Part shown: one piece after another, positions 1 to 8,790 of the stretch
How the letters are laid out: each line of letters opens with the position of its first letter
Numbering within the stretch: position 1 is the first letter of the stretch
Assembly: GCF_000092925.1 (NCBI RefSeq)
Contig: NC_014217.1
Coordinates: 124,001 to 188,000, forward strand
Length of the DNA: 64,000 nucleotides
DNA from: Ancylobacter novellus DSM 506
GTDB lineage: Bacteria; Pseudomonadota; Alphaproteobacteria; Rhizobiales; Xanthobacteraceae
Direction: 5' to 3'
Notes under the pieces: generated by a model
Databases searched by the model: none
The model's input: the letters and a program-made list of their open reading frames with translations, nothing else
What the model was told of the DNA's origin: nothing
Position numbers and translations under genes: made by a program

Positions 1-389
1 CGCCGGCCCATATCGATGGCCTCGATCTGCGACGGGCTCGCCGTGCGGATCGCCGAATAATAGCTCTCGCAGACGAGGAAATAATCGCGCACCACGCGCC
101 GCAGCGGGCTCAGCGAAAGAAGGTGCTGCACGACCGGCGCGCCGTCCTTGCGGGTGACATCGAGGACGAGGCGCCCTTCGGCCAGCGAGATGGCGAGGCA
201 ATAGGGGCCGGGAGCCGCGTCGCCGAGCGGGGCGAAGGTGTTCTCCTCGATCAGGTCGTAGATGGCGACGGCCCGCTCGTGCTCGACGTCGATGTTGGAG
301 CGGCCGATGGAGGCGCCATCCAGCGTCACCGCGCAGAGGCGGCGCGAAGCGGCGTGCGGGTCCTTGTCAGGATCCTGGCCCTCCGCCAT
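1..389 (-). CDS. UPF0262 family protein (3' end outside window)
   Basis: Small conserved alphaproteobacterial protein of unknown function; 129 codons are visible and the C-terminus runs off the left edge. The start ATG lies 9 nt after the hisD stop, so it is probably co-transcribed with hisD. The translated middle ([19 protein letters not shown], then a region ending [18 protein letters not shown]) matches what I know of the UPF0262 family, which in Rhizobiales commonly sits directly after hisD and before a low-molecular-weight phosphatase. The family assignment is by recall of sequence and synteny. No catalytic motif is visible, so no function is proposed. Confidence 0.85.
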   Translation of the reverse strand, partial: MAEGQDPDKDPHAASRRLCAVTLDGASIGRSNIDVEHERAVAIYDLIEENTFAPLGDAAPGPYCLAISLAEGRLVLDVTRKDGAPVVQHLLSLSPLRRVVRDYFLVCESYYSAIRTASPSQIEAIDMGR

Positions 390-398
390 TGCGCGCCG

Positions 399-1691
399 TC
401 AGAGGTTGAGCCGGATGGCGACCGAGCGGGCATGTGCGCTCAGGCCTTCCGCCTCGCCGAGCGCGATCGCCGCTGGCCCCAGCGCGCGAAGCTGCTCCGG
501 CCCGCATTTCAGGATCGAGGTCCGCTTCATGAAATCGAGCACGCTCAGCCCCGAGGAGAAGCGGGCCGAGCGGGCGGTCGGCAGCACATGGTTGGAGCCG
601 CCGACATAGTCGCCGATGGCTTCCGGCGTGTGGGCGCCGAGGAAGATCGCCCCAGCATGGTGGATGCGTTCCGCCAGCGCCTCGGCGTCGGCCGCCATGA
701 TCTCGAGGTGCTCGGGCGCGATGCGGTCGGCGAGCGCCGGCGCCTCGTCGAGGCTCTTGAGCTTGATCACCGCGCCGAACTCGGCCCAGCTCGCCGCGGC
801 GATGTCGCGGCGTGGCAGCATCGTCAGCTGACGCTCCACCGCGTAGACCACAGCGTCAGCGAGCGCGGCATCGTCAGTCATCAGAATCGACTGGGCGGCG
901 GTGTCGTGCTCGGCCTGCGCCAGGAGATCGGCGGCGATCCAGTCCGGGTTCTGCGCGCCGTCGGCGATCACCAGCACCTCGGAGGGGCCGGCGACCATGT
1001 CGATGCCGACCGTGCCGAAGACATGGCGCTTGGCCGCCGCGACATAAGCGTTGCCCGGCCCGACGATCTTGGCGACAGGCGCGATCGTCTGCGTCCCATA
1101 GGCGAGCGCCGCCACCGCCTGCGCCCCGCCGACGCGGTAGACCTCGTCGACCCCGGCGAGCTTCGCCGCCGCCAGCACCAGCGGATTGATCTGCCCATCC
1201 GGCGCCGGCACCACCATGACGACGCGCTTCACGCCGGCGACCTTGGCCGGCACGGCGTTCATCAGCACAGAGGAAGGATAGGCCGCCGTGCCGCCCGGCA
1301 CATAAAGCCCGACCGCGTCGACCGCGGTCCAGCGATGGCCGAGCTCGACGCCGGCGGCGTCGACATAGCGACCGCTCTCCGGGAGCTGGCGCTGGTGATG
1401 GGAACGGATGCGCTCATGCGCGAAGGCTAGCGCCTCGCGCGCCGCCGGATCGGCCGCCTTCTCGGCGGCGTCGATCTCCGTGTCGGTGACGCGGATGCCG
1501 AGCGCGCCGAGGTCGACGCGGTCGAACTGCCGGGAGAAGTCGATCAGCGCATCATCGCCACGCGCACGCACGTCGTCGATGATCCGCGCCACCGCCTGCG
1601 CCACGTCCTGCGACACCTCGCGCTTGGTGCCGAGGAAGGCCGTGAAGCGCGCTTTGAATTCGGGCGAGGCGGTATCGAGGCGGAGCGGCAT
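399..1691 (-). CDS. hisD: histidinol dehydrogenase
   Basis: Catalyses the last two steps of histidine biosynthesis: NAD-dependent, zinc-dependent oxidation of L-histidinol to L-histidine via the aldehyde. The 430-residue product has the normal family length. Visible family motifs include GLYVPGGTAAYPSSVLMNAV, VGPGNAYVAAAKR, GPSEVLVIAD, the Zn/substrate segment LLAQAEHD and the C-terminal NHVLPTARSARF. I chose the ATG at 1691 because AGGA lies about 8 nt upstream and the N-terminus MPLRLDTASPEF matches the family; an in-frame ATG at 1709 would add six residues. It is the only his gene here and sits between DUF2948 and UPF0262, the usual order in this bacterial group. Confidence 0.97.
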   Translation of the reverse strand: MPLRLDTASPEFKARFTAFLGTKREVSQDVAQAVARIIDDVRARGDDALIDFSRQFDRVDLGALGIRVTDTEIDAAEKAADPAAREALAFAHERIRSHHQRQLPESGRYVDAAGVELGHRWTAVDAVGLYVPGGTAAYPSSVLMNAVPAKVAGVKRVVMVVPAPDGQINPLVLAAAKLAGVDEVYRVGGAQAVAALAYGTQTIAPVAKIVGPGNAYVAAAKRHVFGTVGIDMVAGPSEVLVIADGAQNPDWIAADLLAQAEHDTAAQSILMTDDAALADAVVYAVERQLTMLPRRDIAAASWAEFGAVIKLKSLDEAPALADRIAPEHLEIMAADAEALAERIHHAGAIFLGAHTPEAIGDYVGGSNHVLPTARSARFSSGLSVLDFMKRTSILKCGPEQLRALGPAAIALGEAEGLSAHARSVAIRLNL

Positions 1692-1804
1692 GTCGGGTCC
1701 TGCGGGCACGGGAACGGCGCGCAGCGTGCGACGCCATCAGACCGTCCTATCGCAACCGGGCACGCTTTGCACAAGAGGGCACCGGATCGGCGCCGCCGCG
1801 CCGC

Positions 1805-2311
1805 TCACTCCACGTCGTGGCAGGGCGTGCCCTTGGCGTCCCAGGCGGGACCGAGATCCTCGAGGCCCGCTTCCATGCATTCGACGTCGAGCTGCACTTC
1901 GCCGCCGCCGGAGAACAGGAAGGTGACGGTGCCGGACGGCGCGTCGATCTCGTCGAACTTCAACGCCAGCAGGTTCAGGACGCCCTGCTTCTTCGTGAGG
2001 TCGATGCCGCGCACCCGCGCGTTCAGCACCCGCTCGAAGCGGAGCCCCGAGCGCCGTCGCACGCAAGGCGTAGCGGCTGCCACCGGGGCTGCCGCGAAAG
2101 CAAGGCCCGGCCCGGCGGGGAACGTGTCGATATCCGCCATCGCCTCCGCCTGGATCGCCTTCTCCCAATCGAAGCGGTTGGCGAGCAGCACGAAGCGGTG
2201 CTCCTTCGGCAGGAAGGTCATCTCGCCCACCGAGACCACCGCATCCTGCAGATGCACCGAGAGGACCGCGAGGTCCTCTGCGTCGAGCGCAATCAGCTTG
2301 AGACCGGCCAT
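1805..2311 (-). CDS. DUF2948 family protein
   Basis: A 168-residue conserved protein of unknown function, widespread in Alphaproteobacteria between murA and hisD. The N-terminus MAGLKLIALDAEDLAVLSVH and the segment VSVGEMTFLPKEHRFVLLAN fit the family, and the C-terminal half contains a beta-rich stretch around GTVTFLFSGGGEVQLDVEC. There is no signal peptide or membrane segment. I chose the start at 2311 over an upstream in-frame ATG (2368) because family similarity begins there and the extra N-terminal residues look unrelated. The gene is about 110 bp upstream of hisD on the same strand and probably belongs to the murA-hisD transcription unit. The role is unknown. Confidence 0.85.
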   Translation of the reverse strand: MAGLKLIALDAEDLAVLSVHLQDAVVSVGEMTFLPKEHRFVLLANRFDWEKAIQAEAMADIDTFPAGPGLAFAAAPVAAATPCVRRRSGLRFERVLNARVRGIDLTKKQGVLNLLALKFDEIDAPSGTVTFLFSGGGEVQLDVECMEAGLEDLGPAWDAKGTPCHDVE

Positions 2312-2457
2312 TTTCGTCACTCCGCAGTCATCTGCCGCCCAGATGGCGCTGCGACAGGCGGACGGCAAGGGGCGGAAAAGAACTTAGGAGACCTTGTCGA
2401 AATCAGTATCGCGGGACGCCCGTGCGCCCCGCGGTTCTTTCTCGTCTCGATCGCCGC

Positions 2458-3747
2458 TCAGCCGGCCAGCCGCTCGATCTCGGCGCCGCAGGCGGAGAGC
2501 TTCTCCTCCAGCCGCTCGAAACCGCGGTCGAGATGGTAGACGCGGTGGATCATGCTCTCGCCTTCGGCGGCGAGCGCGCCGATCACTAGCGACACCGAGG
2601 CGCGCAGATCCGTCGCCATCACCGGCGCGCCCTTGAGCTTCTCGACGCCTTCGATGGTGGCGATCTCGCCGTCGAGATGGATGCGGGCGCCGAGCCGGGC
2701 GAGCTCCTGCACATGCATGAAGCGGTTCTCGAAGATGGTCTCGGTGATCTTCGAGGTGCCGCGCGCCCGCGTGGTCAGCGCCATCAGCTGCGCCTGCAGG
2801 TCGGTCGGGAAGCCGGGGAAGGGCGCAGTGGTCACCTCGACCGGCGATATGCCGGCGCCGTTGCGCTTCACCCGCAGCCCCTCGTTCGACACCGTCACCT
2901 CGGCGCCGCACTCGCGCAGCGTGTCGAGCGCGGAATCGAGCAGGTCGGCGCGCGCGCCGGAGAGCATCACGTCGCCACCGGTCATTGCCACCGCCATGGC
3001 GTAGGTGCCGGTCTCGATACGGTCCGGCAGCACCGAGTGGTGCGCGCCCTTGAGCCGCGGGACGCCGGTGATGCGGATGGTCGAGGTGCCCTGTCCCTCG
3101 ATGCGCCCGCCCATAGCGTTGATGCAATCGGCGACGTCGACGATCTCCGGCTCGCGCGCGGCGTTCTCGAGGATCGTCTCGCCTTCCGCGAGGCTCGCCG
3201 CCATCATCGCCGTGTGGGTGGCGCCGACCGAAACCTTCGGGAACAGGATATGCGCGCCCTTCAGCCCCTTCGGGGCGCGTGCGAGCACGTAGCCCGCATC
3301 GATCTCGATCTCGGCCCCGAGCGCGCGCAGCGCGTCGAGATGGAAGTCGACCGGGCGCGTGCCGATGGCGCAGCCGCCGGGCAGCGAGACCTTGGCCTCG
3401 CCCATGCGCGCCACCAGCGGGCCGATGACCCAGAAGCTGGCGCGCATCTTCGAGACCAGCTCATAGGGCGCGGTGGTGTCGACGATCACCCGCGCGTCGA
3501 TCTCCATCGTCTGGCCGCTATAGGGGTCGTCGCCGCGCCGCTTGCCGTTCACCGTGATGTCGATGCCGTGATTGCCGAGGATGCGCTGCAGCTGCGACAC
3601 GTCGGCGAGGCGGGGCACATTGTGCAGCACCAGCTTCTCGTCGGTGAGCAGGCCCGCGATCATCAGCGGCAGGGCGGCGTTCTTGGCGCCGGAAATCGGG
3701 ATCGACCCGGTGAGCGGATTGCCACCGACGATGCGGATGCGGTCCAT
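2458..3747 (-). CDS. murA: UDP-N-acetylglucosamine 1-carboxyvinyltransferase MurA
   Basis: First committed step of peptidoglycan synthesis: transfer of enolpyruvate from PEP to UDP-GlcNAc in the cytoplasm. The 429-residue product is the normal length. SGAKNAALP (Lys22, UDP-GlcNAc/PEP site) and [12 protein letters not shown] with the catalytic, fosfomycin-reactive Cys at about residue 126 are both intact, as is the pattern of repeated alpha/beta units of the EPSP-synthase fold. The start MDRIRIVGG at 3747 is preferred over an ATG nine codons upstream because it matches the family N-terminus. The lead gene of the conserved murA-DUF2948-hisD block; a normal, presumably essential gene. Confidence 0.98.
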   Translation of the reverse strand: MDRIRIVGGNPLTGSIPISGAKNAALPLMIAGLLTDEKLVLHNVPRLADVSQLQRILGNHGIDITVNGKRRGDDPYSGQTMEIDARVIVDTTAPYELVSKMRASFWVIGPLVARMGEAKVSLPGGCAIGTRPVDFHLDALRALGAEIEIDAGYVLARAPKGLKGAHILFPKVSVGATHTAMMAASLAEGETILENAAREPEIVDVADCINAMGGRIEGQGTSTIRITGVPRLKGAHHSVLPDRIETGTYAMAVAMTGGDVMLSGARADLLDSALDTLRECGAEVTVSNEGLRVKRNGAGISPVEVTTAPFPGFPTDLQAQLMALTTRARGTSKITETIFENRFMHVQELARLGARIHLDGEIATIEGVEKLKGAPVMATDLRASVSLVIGALAAEGESMIHRVYHLDRGFERLEEKLSACGAEIERLAG

Positions 3748-3954
3748 GAGGTTCAACACTCCCTTCCCAGCCAAGGCCGTCGAGCTTCGCGGCAGATGGC
3801 GCGCGGCCTGTTCGGGCGCAAGGACGATAAAAGTCGCGCCCGCTGCCTCCCCTGAGGCGGCATGACGGGACGATGGGGCCGATTCGTGGCGCCGCCGCCC
3901 TTATCCCCCTAAAGGTCTAGCGCGTGTTACGCAGCGCGACAACGAGAGGCCGCC

Positions 3955-4173
3955 TCAGCCGCTACGGTTGGGCTTTGGCGCGGAGGCCTGCGGAGCGGCG
4001 TCCGGCGCGTCCTTGTTCGCCGATCCGGCGTCCGGCACGGGCGCCTCGTTCGGCCTGGCGGGCTCCATGCTCTCCGCCTGGCGGCCGCGCATCTGCGCCT
4101 TGCGCCGCTTGAGGTTCTCGCGCAGCGCCGCCGCCAGCCGCTCGGCGCGCGCGGCGTCGTCCGCGCTGCTCAT
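3955..4173 (-). CDS. small conserved alphaproteobacterial protein
   Basis: A 72-residue, highly charged protein upstream of murA on the same strand. The N-terminal half is a predicted amphipathic helix (ERLAAALRENLKRRKAQMR) of a type found in many small hypothetical proteins near murA in Rhizobiales; the rest is low-complexity, rich in Pro, Ala and Asp. There is no signal peptide and no catalytic motif. Function unknown. I accept it as real because of the conserved basic helix and its position, but its short length and compositional bias leave some doubt. Confidence 0.65.
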   Translation of the reverse strand: MSSADDAARAERLAAALRENLKRRKAQMRGRQAESMEPARPNEAPVPDAGSANKDAPDAAPQASAPKPNRSG

Positions 4174-4391
4174 CCTTGTCTCCCGCCCGCGCGCGCCAAG
4201 AAGCCGAGGCTGTCGGCGCGCATGTCTTCGTGCGCAGTCCTAATAAAGGCCGCGCGCCGGGGGAAGAGGCGGCCGCCTCCAGAGGGGTTTCCACCGCGGC
4301 GCCGTGAATTGCATGCCCGGTGCTTGCGCCGGCCGGCGCGCTGTGGCAAAGGTCCCCGCGCTTCGGCGGCCCTGCCCGCCGGCCCGTCGGC

Positions 4392-4466
<75 letters not shown>

Positions 4467-4514
4467 TCCAGTTTCCCCGACATCGCCTCTACCGGCTCGC
4501 GCGGCGCCACGCGC

Positions 4515-5408
4515 TTAGCGGCGCACGTCCCCTATGATCCACTCGATGAGGTCCAGCGCCGGGGCGGACGGTTCGCGGCCGGGCCTCATCCAATAGCCGC
4601 TTTCGGCGCGCGAGAGCGCCGGGCCGGCGGCGACCAGCGTGCCGTCGGCGATGGCGCCGTCGATGAGACCCGCCCAGCCGAGCGCGACGCCCTGGTCGGC
4701 GATCGCCGCCTGCACCACGAGGCCGTAGGTGTTCAGGCTGAGGTCGCCCGGGCCGGGCTCGCGCGCCACATGCATGGCGGCGAACCAGTCGCTCCAGACG
4801 AACCAGCGCGGATGCGGCGTGCTGTCGAGATGCAAGAGCGGCAGGCCGACGATGGCGCGCGGATCGTCGGTCAGCCCGTGCCGCGCAGCGAAGTGCGGGC
4901 TGCAGACCGGATAGACGCACTCCTCGAAGAGCTGCGTGGCGCCCGCGCCGAAATCCGATTGCGTGCCGAACAGCACGGCGACGTCCTCGGCCTCGTCCGT
5001 GCCGGGATCGGCGGCGGCCGAGGCGATGATGTGGACTTCCGTGTCCGGATGCACCAGCCGGAACTGCGCCACGCGCGGCATCATCCAGAACGAGGCGAAG
5101 CCGTAATCGGTGAAGAGGCGCACCACTGGTCGCCGGCTCATGCGCCTTATGGCGCGGGCGCCGGCGTCGAGCTCGGCCACCGCCGCGCTGGCGGCGCGGT
5201 GCAGCCGCTCGCCGGCGGGCGAGAGCGTGCTGCCGCGATGCCCACGTTCGAGCAGCGGGGTGCCGAGCTGCCGTTCGAGATTGCGCACGGTGTAGCTGAC
5301 CGCCGGCTGGGAGAGGCCGAGCTCATGGGCGGCCGCGGTCAGGCTGCCGAGGCGACCGACGGCCTCGAAGATCCGCACCCAGCCAAGGTCGAGAAGGCGC
5401 TCAGCCAT
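4515..5408 (-). CDS. LysR-type regulator of choline sulfate utilisation
   Basis: A 297-residue LysR-family activator. The N-terminal helix-turn-helix is clear (RLGSLTAAAHELGLSQPAVS, residues about 20-40, followed by YTVRNLERQLGTPLLERG) and the rest is a periplasmic-binding-like effector domain. It is transcribed divergently from the ChoX-like/betC pair, separated by 149 bp, the usual arrangement for the choline-sulfate regulator of Rhizobiales. The effector (choline, choline sulfate or a product) is inferred from context. Regulation of the divergent genes and of itself from the shared intergenic region is the likely scheme. Confidence 0.88.
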   Translation of the reverse strand: MAERLLDLGWVRIFEAVGRLGSLTAAAHELGLSQPAVSYTVRNLERQLGTPLLERGHRGSTLSPAGERLHRAASAAVAELDAGARAIRRMSRRPVVRLFTDYGFASFWMMPRVAQFRLVHPDTEVHIIASAAADPGTDEAEDVAVLFGTQSDFGAGATQLFEECVYPVCSPHFAARHGLTDDPRAIVGLPLLHLDSTPHPRWFVWSDWFAAMHVAREPGPGDLSLNTYGLVVQAAIADQGVALGWAGLIDGAIADGTLVAAGPALSRAESGYWMRPGREPSAPALDLIEWIIGDVRR

Positions 5409-5557
5409 AAAGAGCCATTAGGGCTGCCATTGAAAAGACGGAGCTTCACAGCGGCTACCATTTAACGGTTTGATGAACGTCGGGGCAAGGCGGCCACAGA
5501 CCCAAAGGGCAGCCCTCTTGCGGTGTTTCGGCTCTCACCCTTTCCAGAGGTTCGACC
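5409..5557. promoter_or_regulatory. divergent control region, lysR / choX
   Basis: The 149 bp between the LysR regulator and the binding-protein gene must hold both promoters and the LysR sites. Three CCATT copies occur at 5415, 5427 and 5458, and a short inverted repeat (TTGAA at 5431 and TTCA near 5445) lies between them. I cannot assign a specific operator or -10/-35 pair with confidence. Confidence 0.4.
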
Positions 5558-6499
5558 ATGAATCGCTTCGTAAGGGCCGCTTGCGCCCTCTCTTTATTCC
5601 TCTCCGCCGGTGCCGCAGTCGCGGCTGACGCGCCCGCCTGCAAGACGATCCGCATGTCCGATCCCGGCTGGACGGACATCACCTCCACCAATGCCATCGC
5701 CGGCGTGCTCTTAAGCGGGCTCGGCTACACGCAGGACGTCAAGACGCTCTCGGTGCCGATCGGCTACGAATCGATGAAGAACGGCAATCTCGATGTCTTC
5801 CTCGGTAATTGGATGCCGGCGCAGCGGAAGTTCATGGATGCGCTGAACGAAGCCAAGGCGGTCGAGGTGCTCGCCACCAACCTGACCGGTGCCAAGTTCA
5901 CCCTCGCCGTGCCGAACTATGTCGCCGAGGCGGGCGTGAAGGACTTCAAGGACCTCGTCGCCAATGCCGACAAGTTCGGCAGCCAGATCTACGGCATCGA
6001 GCCGGGTGCGCCGGCCAATGCCAACATCCAGAAAATGATCGACGCCAACGACTTCGGCCTGAAGGGCTGGAAGGTGGTGGAATCCGGCGAGCAGGCGATG
6101 CTGGCGCAGGTCAAGCGCTCGGGCAACGGCAAGGGCTGGATCGTGTTCCTCGCCTGGGCGCCGCACCCGATGAACGAGACCTTCGACATCACCTATCTCT
6201 CCGGCGGCGACGCCTATTTCGGCCCGAATTTCGGCGGTGCCGATGTGCGCACTCTTGCGCGCGTCGGTTGGGCCGCGCAGTGCCCCAATGCGGCGACCTT
6301 CTTCAAGAACCTGAAGTTCGACCTGCCTCTGGAGAACGCCATGATGGGCAAGATCCTGGACGAGGGGCTGGAGCCGGCCGCCGCCGCCAAGGCGTGGCTC
6401 AAGGCGCATCCCGCCGCGCTCGAACCTTGGCTTGCCGGCGTTACCACCTTCGACGGCAAGCCCGGCCTGCCGGCGGTGAAGGCCTCGCTCGGGCTTTGA
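5558..6499 (+). CDS. choX: choline-type ABC transporter substrate-binding protein
   Basis: Periplasmic glycine-betaine/choline-type solute-binding protein (OpuAC fold), 313 residues. A Sec signal peptide is clear: charged start MNRFVR, a hydrophobic core, and a likely AxA cleavage near residue 22. The mature part contains CKTIRMSDPGWTDITSTNA and FLGNWMP, typical of ChoX. ChoX normally feeds the ChoW permease and ChoV ATPase, but neither is present here; the next gene is the choline sulfatase. It may supply a transporter encoded elsewhere or prefer choline-O-sulfate. SD AGAGG lies upstream of the ATG. Confident in family, less in exact ligand. Confidence 0.88.
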   Translation: MNRFVRAACALSLFLSAGAAVAADAPACKTIRMSDPGWTDITSTNAIAGVLLSGLGYTQDVKTLSVPIGYESMKNGNLDVFLGNWMPAQRKFMDALNEAKAVEVLATNLTGAKFTLAVPNYVAEAGVKDFKDLVANADKFGSQIYGIEPGAPANANIQKMIDANDFGLKGWKVVESGEQAMLAQVKRSGNGKGWIVFLAWAPHPMNETFDITYLSGGDAYFGPNFGGADVRTLARVGWAAQCPNAATFFKNLKFDLPLENAMMGKILDEGLEPAAAAKAWLKAHPAALEPWLAGVTTFDGKPGLPAVKASLGL

Positions 6500-6568
6500 C
6501 CAAGCCTCCTGGCACTATGGACGGGCGCCACGGCGCGCCCGTCCACCTTTTGCGTGGTGGAAACGGTA

Positions 6569-8083
6569 ATGATGCGTCCCAACATCCTCGTCCTCATGGT
6601 CGACCAGCTGAACGGGACGCTGTTCCCGGACGGCCCCGCCGACTTCCTCCACGCACCGCACCTGAAGGCGCTGGCCGCGCGCTCGGCCCGCTTCGCCAAC
6701 GCCTACACGGCGAGCCCGCTCTGCGCGCCGGCACGGGCCTCCTTCATGTCCGGCCAGCTGCCGAGCCGCACCCGCGTCTATGACAATGCGGCGGAGTTCA
6801 CCTCGGATATCCCGACCTACGCGCATCATCTGCGGCGCGCCGGCTATCACACGGCGCTGTCCGGCAAGATGCATTTCGTCGGGCCGGACCAGCTCCACGG
6901 CTTCGAGGAGCGCCTGACCACCGACATCTACCCGGCCGATTTCGGCTGGACGCCGGACTACACCAAGCCCGGCGAACGCATCGACTGGTGGTACCACAAT
7001 CTCGGCTCGGTCACCGGCGCCGGCGTGGCGGAGATCACCAACCAGCTCGAATATGACGACGAGGTCGCCTACCACGCCGGCCGCAAGCTCTACGACCTCG
7101 CCCGCGGGCATGACGAGCGGCCCTGGTGCCTGACGGTTAGCTTCACCCACCCGCACGACCCCTATGTCGCGCGCAAGCGCTTCTGGGACCTGTACGAGGA
7201 CTGCCCGGCGCTCGACCCGGTCGTCGCGCCCATCCCGTTCGAGGCGCAGGACCCGCATTCCCAGCGGCTGATGCTGGCGAGCGACCATGCGGCCAGCCAC
7301 GTCACCGACGAGGATGTGCGGCGCTCGCGCCGGGCCTATTTCGCCAACATCTCCTATATCGACGAGAAGATCGGCGAGCTGATCGACATCGTCGAGCGCT
7401 GCCGGATGGCGGACGACACGGTCATCGTCTTCGTCTCCGACCATGGCGACATGCTCGGCGAGCGCGGGCTGTGGTTCAAGATGAACTTTCTGGAGGGCTC
7501 GGCGCGCGTGCCGCTGATGGTCGCCGCGCCCGGCCTGCCGGCGGGGCAGATCGACCGGCCGGTGTCGACGCTCGACGTGCTGCCGACGCTTGCCCACCTC
7601 GCGGCGCTCGATCTCTCCGGCATCATGCCCTGGACCGACGGCGAGAGTCTTGTGCCGCTCGCGCGAGGCGACGGATCTCGCTCTGCGGTGCCGATGGAAT
7701 ATGCGGCGGAGGGCTCCTACGCGCCGCTGGTGGCGCTGCGCGACGGGCCGTGGAAGCTCAGCCTCTGCGAGCTCGACCCGCCTATGCTGACCAATCTCGA
7801 CGAGGATCCGCACGAGCTCGCCAACCGGGCGCAGGACCCAGCCTGCGCCGATATCATGGCCCGAATGACAACAGCCATGCGTTCGCGCTGGGACCTCGCC
7901 CGCTTCGATGCCGAGGTACGTTCGAGTCAGGCGCGCCGGCACGTCGTCTATGAGGCGCTACGCAACGGCGCCTATTACCCGTGGGACTTCCAGCCGCTGC
8001 AGAAGGCATCCGAGCGCTACATGCGCAACCACATGGACCTGAACATCCTCGAAGAGTCGCAGCGCTACCCGCGCGGCGAGTGA
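6569..8083 (+). CDS. betC: choline-sulfatase
   Basis: Hydrolyses choline-O-sulfate to choline and sulfate, giving an osmoprotectant precursor plus carbon, nitrogen and sulfur. The 504-residue product closely follows rhizobial BetC along its whole length. Metal and catalytic features are intact: the early Asp in LVLMVDQLNGT, the sulfatase signature CAPARASF with Cys52 converted to formylglycine, the DHGDMLGERGLW metal site and the C-terminal cap YYPWDFQPLQKASERYMRNH that forms the BetC substrate pocket. The start is one of two adjacent ATGs (6569, 6572); a GTG at 6554 is also in frame but has no family support. Probably co-transcribed with choX, 69 bp upstream. Confidence 0.96.
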   Translation: MMRPNILVLMVDQLNGTLFPDGPADFLHAPHLKALAARSARFANAYTASPLCAPARASFMSGQLPSRTRVYDNAAEFTSDIPTYAHHLRRAGYHTALSGKMHFVGPDQLHGFEERLTTDIYPADFGWTPDYTKPGERIDWWYHNLGSVTGAGVAEITNQLEYDDEVAYHAGRKLYDLARGHDERPWCLTVSFTHPHDPYVARKRFWDLYEDCPALDPVVAPIPFEAQDPHSQRLMLASDHAASHVTDEDVRRSRRAYFANISYIDEKIGELIDIVERCRMADDTVIVFVSDHGDMLGERGLWFKMNFLEGSARVPLMVAAPGLPAGQIDRPVSTLDVLPTLAHLAALDLSGIMPWTDGESLVPLARGDGSRSAVPMEYAAEGSYAPLVALRDGPWKLSLCELDPPMLTNLDEDPHELANRAQDPACADIMARMTTAMRSRWDLARFDAEVRSSQARRHVVYEALRNGAYYPWDFQPLQKASERYMRNHMDLNILEESQRYPRGE

Positions 8084-8100
8084 CGGCACTTGGCGGACGG

Positions 8101-8790
8101 TCAGTCCGGGACCATCCGTCCGTCCTCGAAATGGACGATGCGGTCGAACAGGTCGGTCGAGCGCGGATCATGCGTGATCACCAGCACGGCGGCCCCCCGC
8201 GTGCCGGCGATGCGGCGGAAGATCTCCATCACCTGACGGCCCCGCACGCTGTCGAGCGCCGCCGTGGGCTCGTCGGCGAGGATGAGCGGCGGGGCGTTGG
8301 CGAGCGCCCGCGCCACTGCGACGCGCTGCTGCTCGCCGCCCGACAGCTTCGCCGGCAGGTTGTCGGCGCGGTGCGCGAGGTCGAGCGTGGCGAGCAGCCG
8401 CCTCCCATGGGCGCGGGCATCGGCAGGGGCCACATCGGCGAGTTCGAGGCTCAGCGCGACATTTTCCACCGCCGACAGGAACGGGATCAGATTGGCCTTC
8501 TGGAACACGAAGCCGATGCGCTTGCGCCGCGTCTCGCGCAGCGCGTCGAGGTCGGCGCCGGCATGGGAGACCCGCTCGCCCGCCAGCCAGACCTCGCCGG
8601 AAGTCGGGTTTTCCAGAAGTCCGGCCAGCATGAGGAAGGTGCTCTTGCCCGAGCCGCTGGGCCCGAAGACGCCGACCAACTCGCCGGCGGCGACGTCCAG
8701 CGACACGCCGTCGAGCGCCCGCACCATTCCCCCGCCAGTGGCGTAATGGCGCGAGAGCTCGCGCACCGAGAGCACGGGCGCGCCGCTCAC
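8101..8790 (-). CDS. ABC exporter ATP-binding protein (DevA/LolD/MacB type)
   Basis: ATPase of a three-gene exporter, 229 residues. Walker A GPSGSGKST, Q-loop around GFVFQKANLIPF, signature LSGGEQQRVAVARAL, Walker B LILADEPTAAL and the switch His in VITHDPR are complete. It starts with GTG overlapping the permease stop by 4 bp (GTGA), so the two are translationally coupled; longer in-frame readings upstream run through the permease gene in the wrong frame. Together with the FtsX-type permease and membrane-fusion protein it forms a Dev/Mac-type system that moves lipids, peptides or antibiotics from the inner membrane or periplasm. Substrate unknown. Confidence 0.93.
   Translation of the reverse strand: MSGAPVLSVRELSRHYATGGGMVRALDGVSLDVAAGELVGVFGPSGSGKSTFLMLAGLLENPTSGEVWLAGERVSHAGADLDALRETRRKRIGFVFQKANLIPFLSAVENVALSLELADVAPADARAHGRRLLATLDLAHRADNLPAKLSGGEQQRVAVARALANAPPLILADEPTAALDSVRGRQVMEIFRRIAGTRGAAVLVITHDPRSTDLFDRIVHFEDGRMVPD

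Noticed and set aside
123..1430. Long plus-strand reading frame opposite hisD, and similar long frames opposite most genes
   Set aside because: They mirror real genes on the other strand, are Arg- or His-rich, and show no family motifs; a side effect of high GC.
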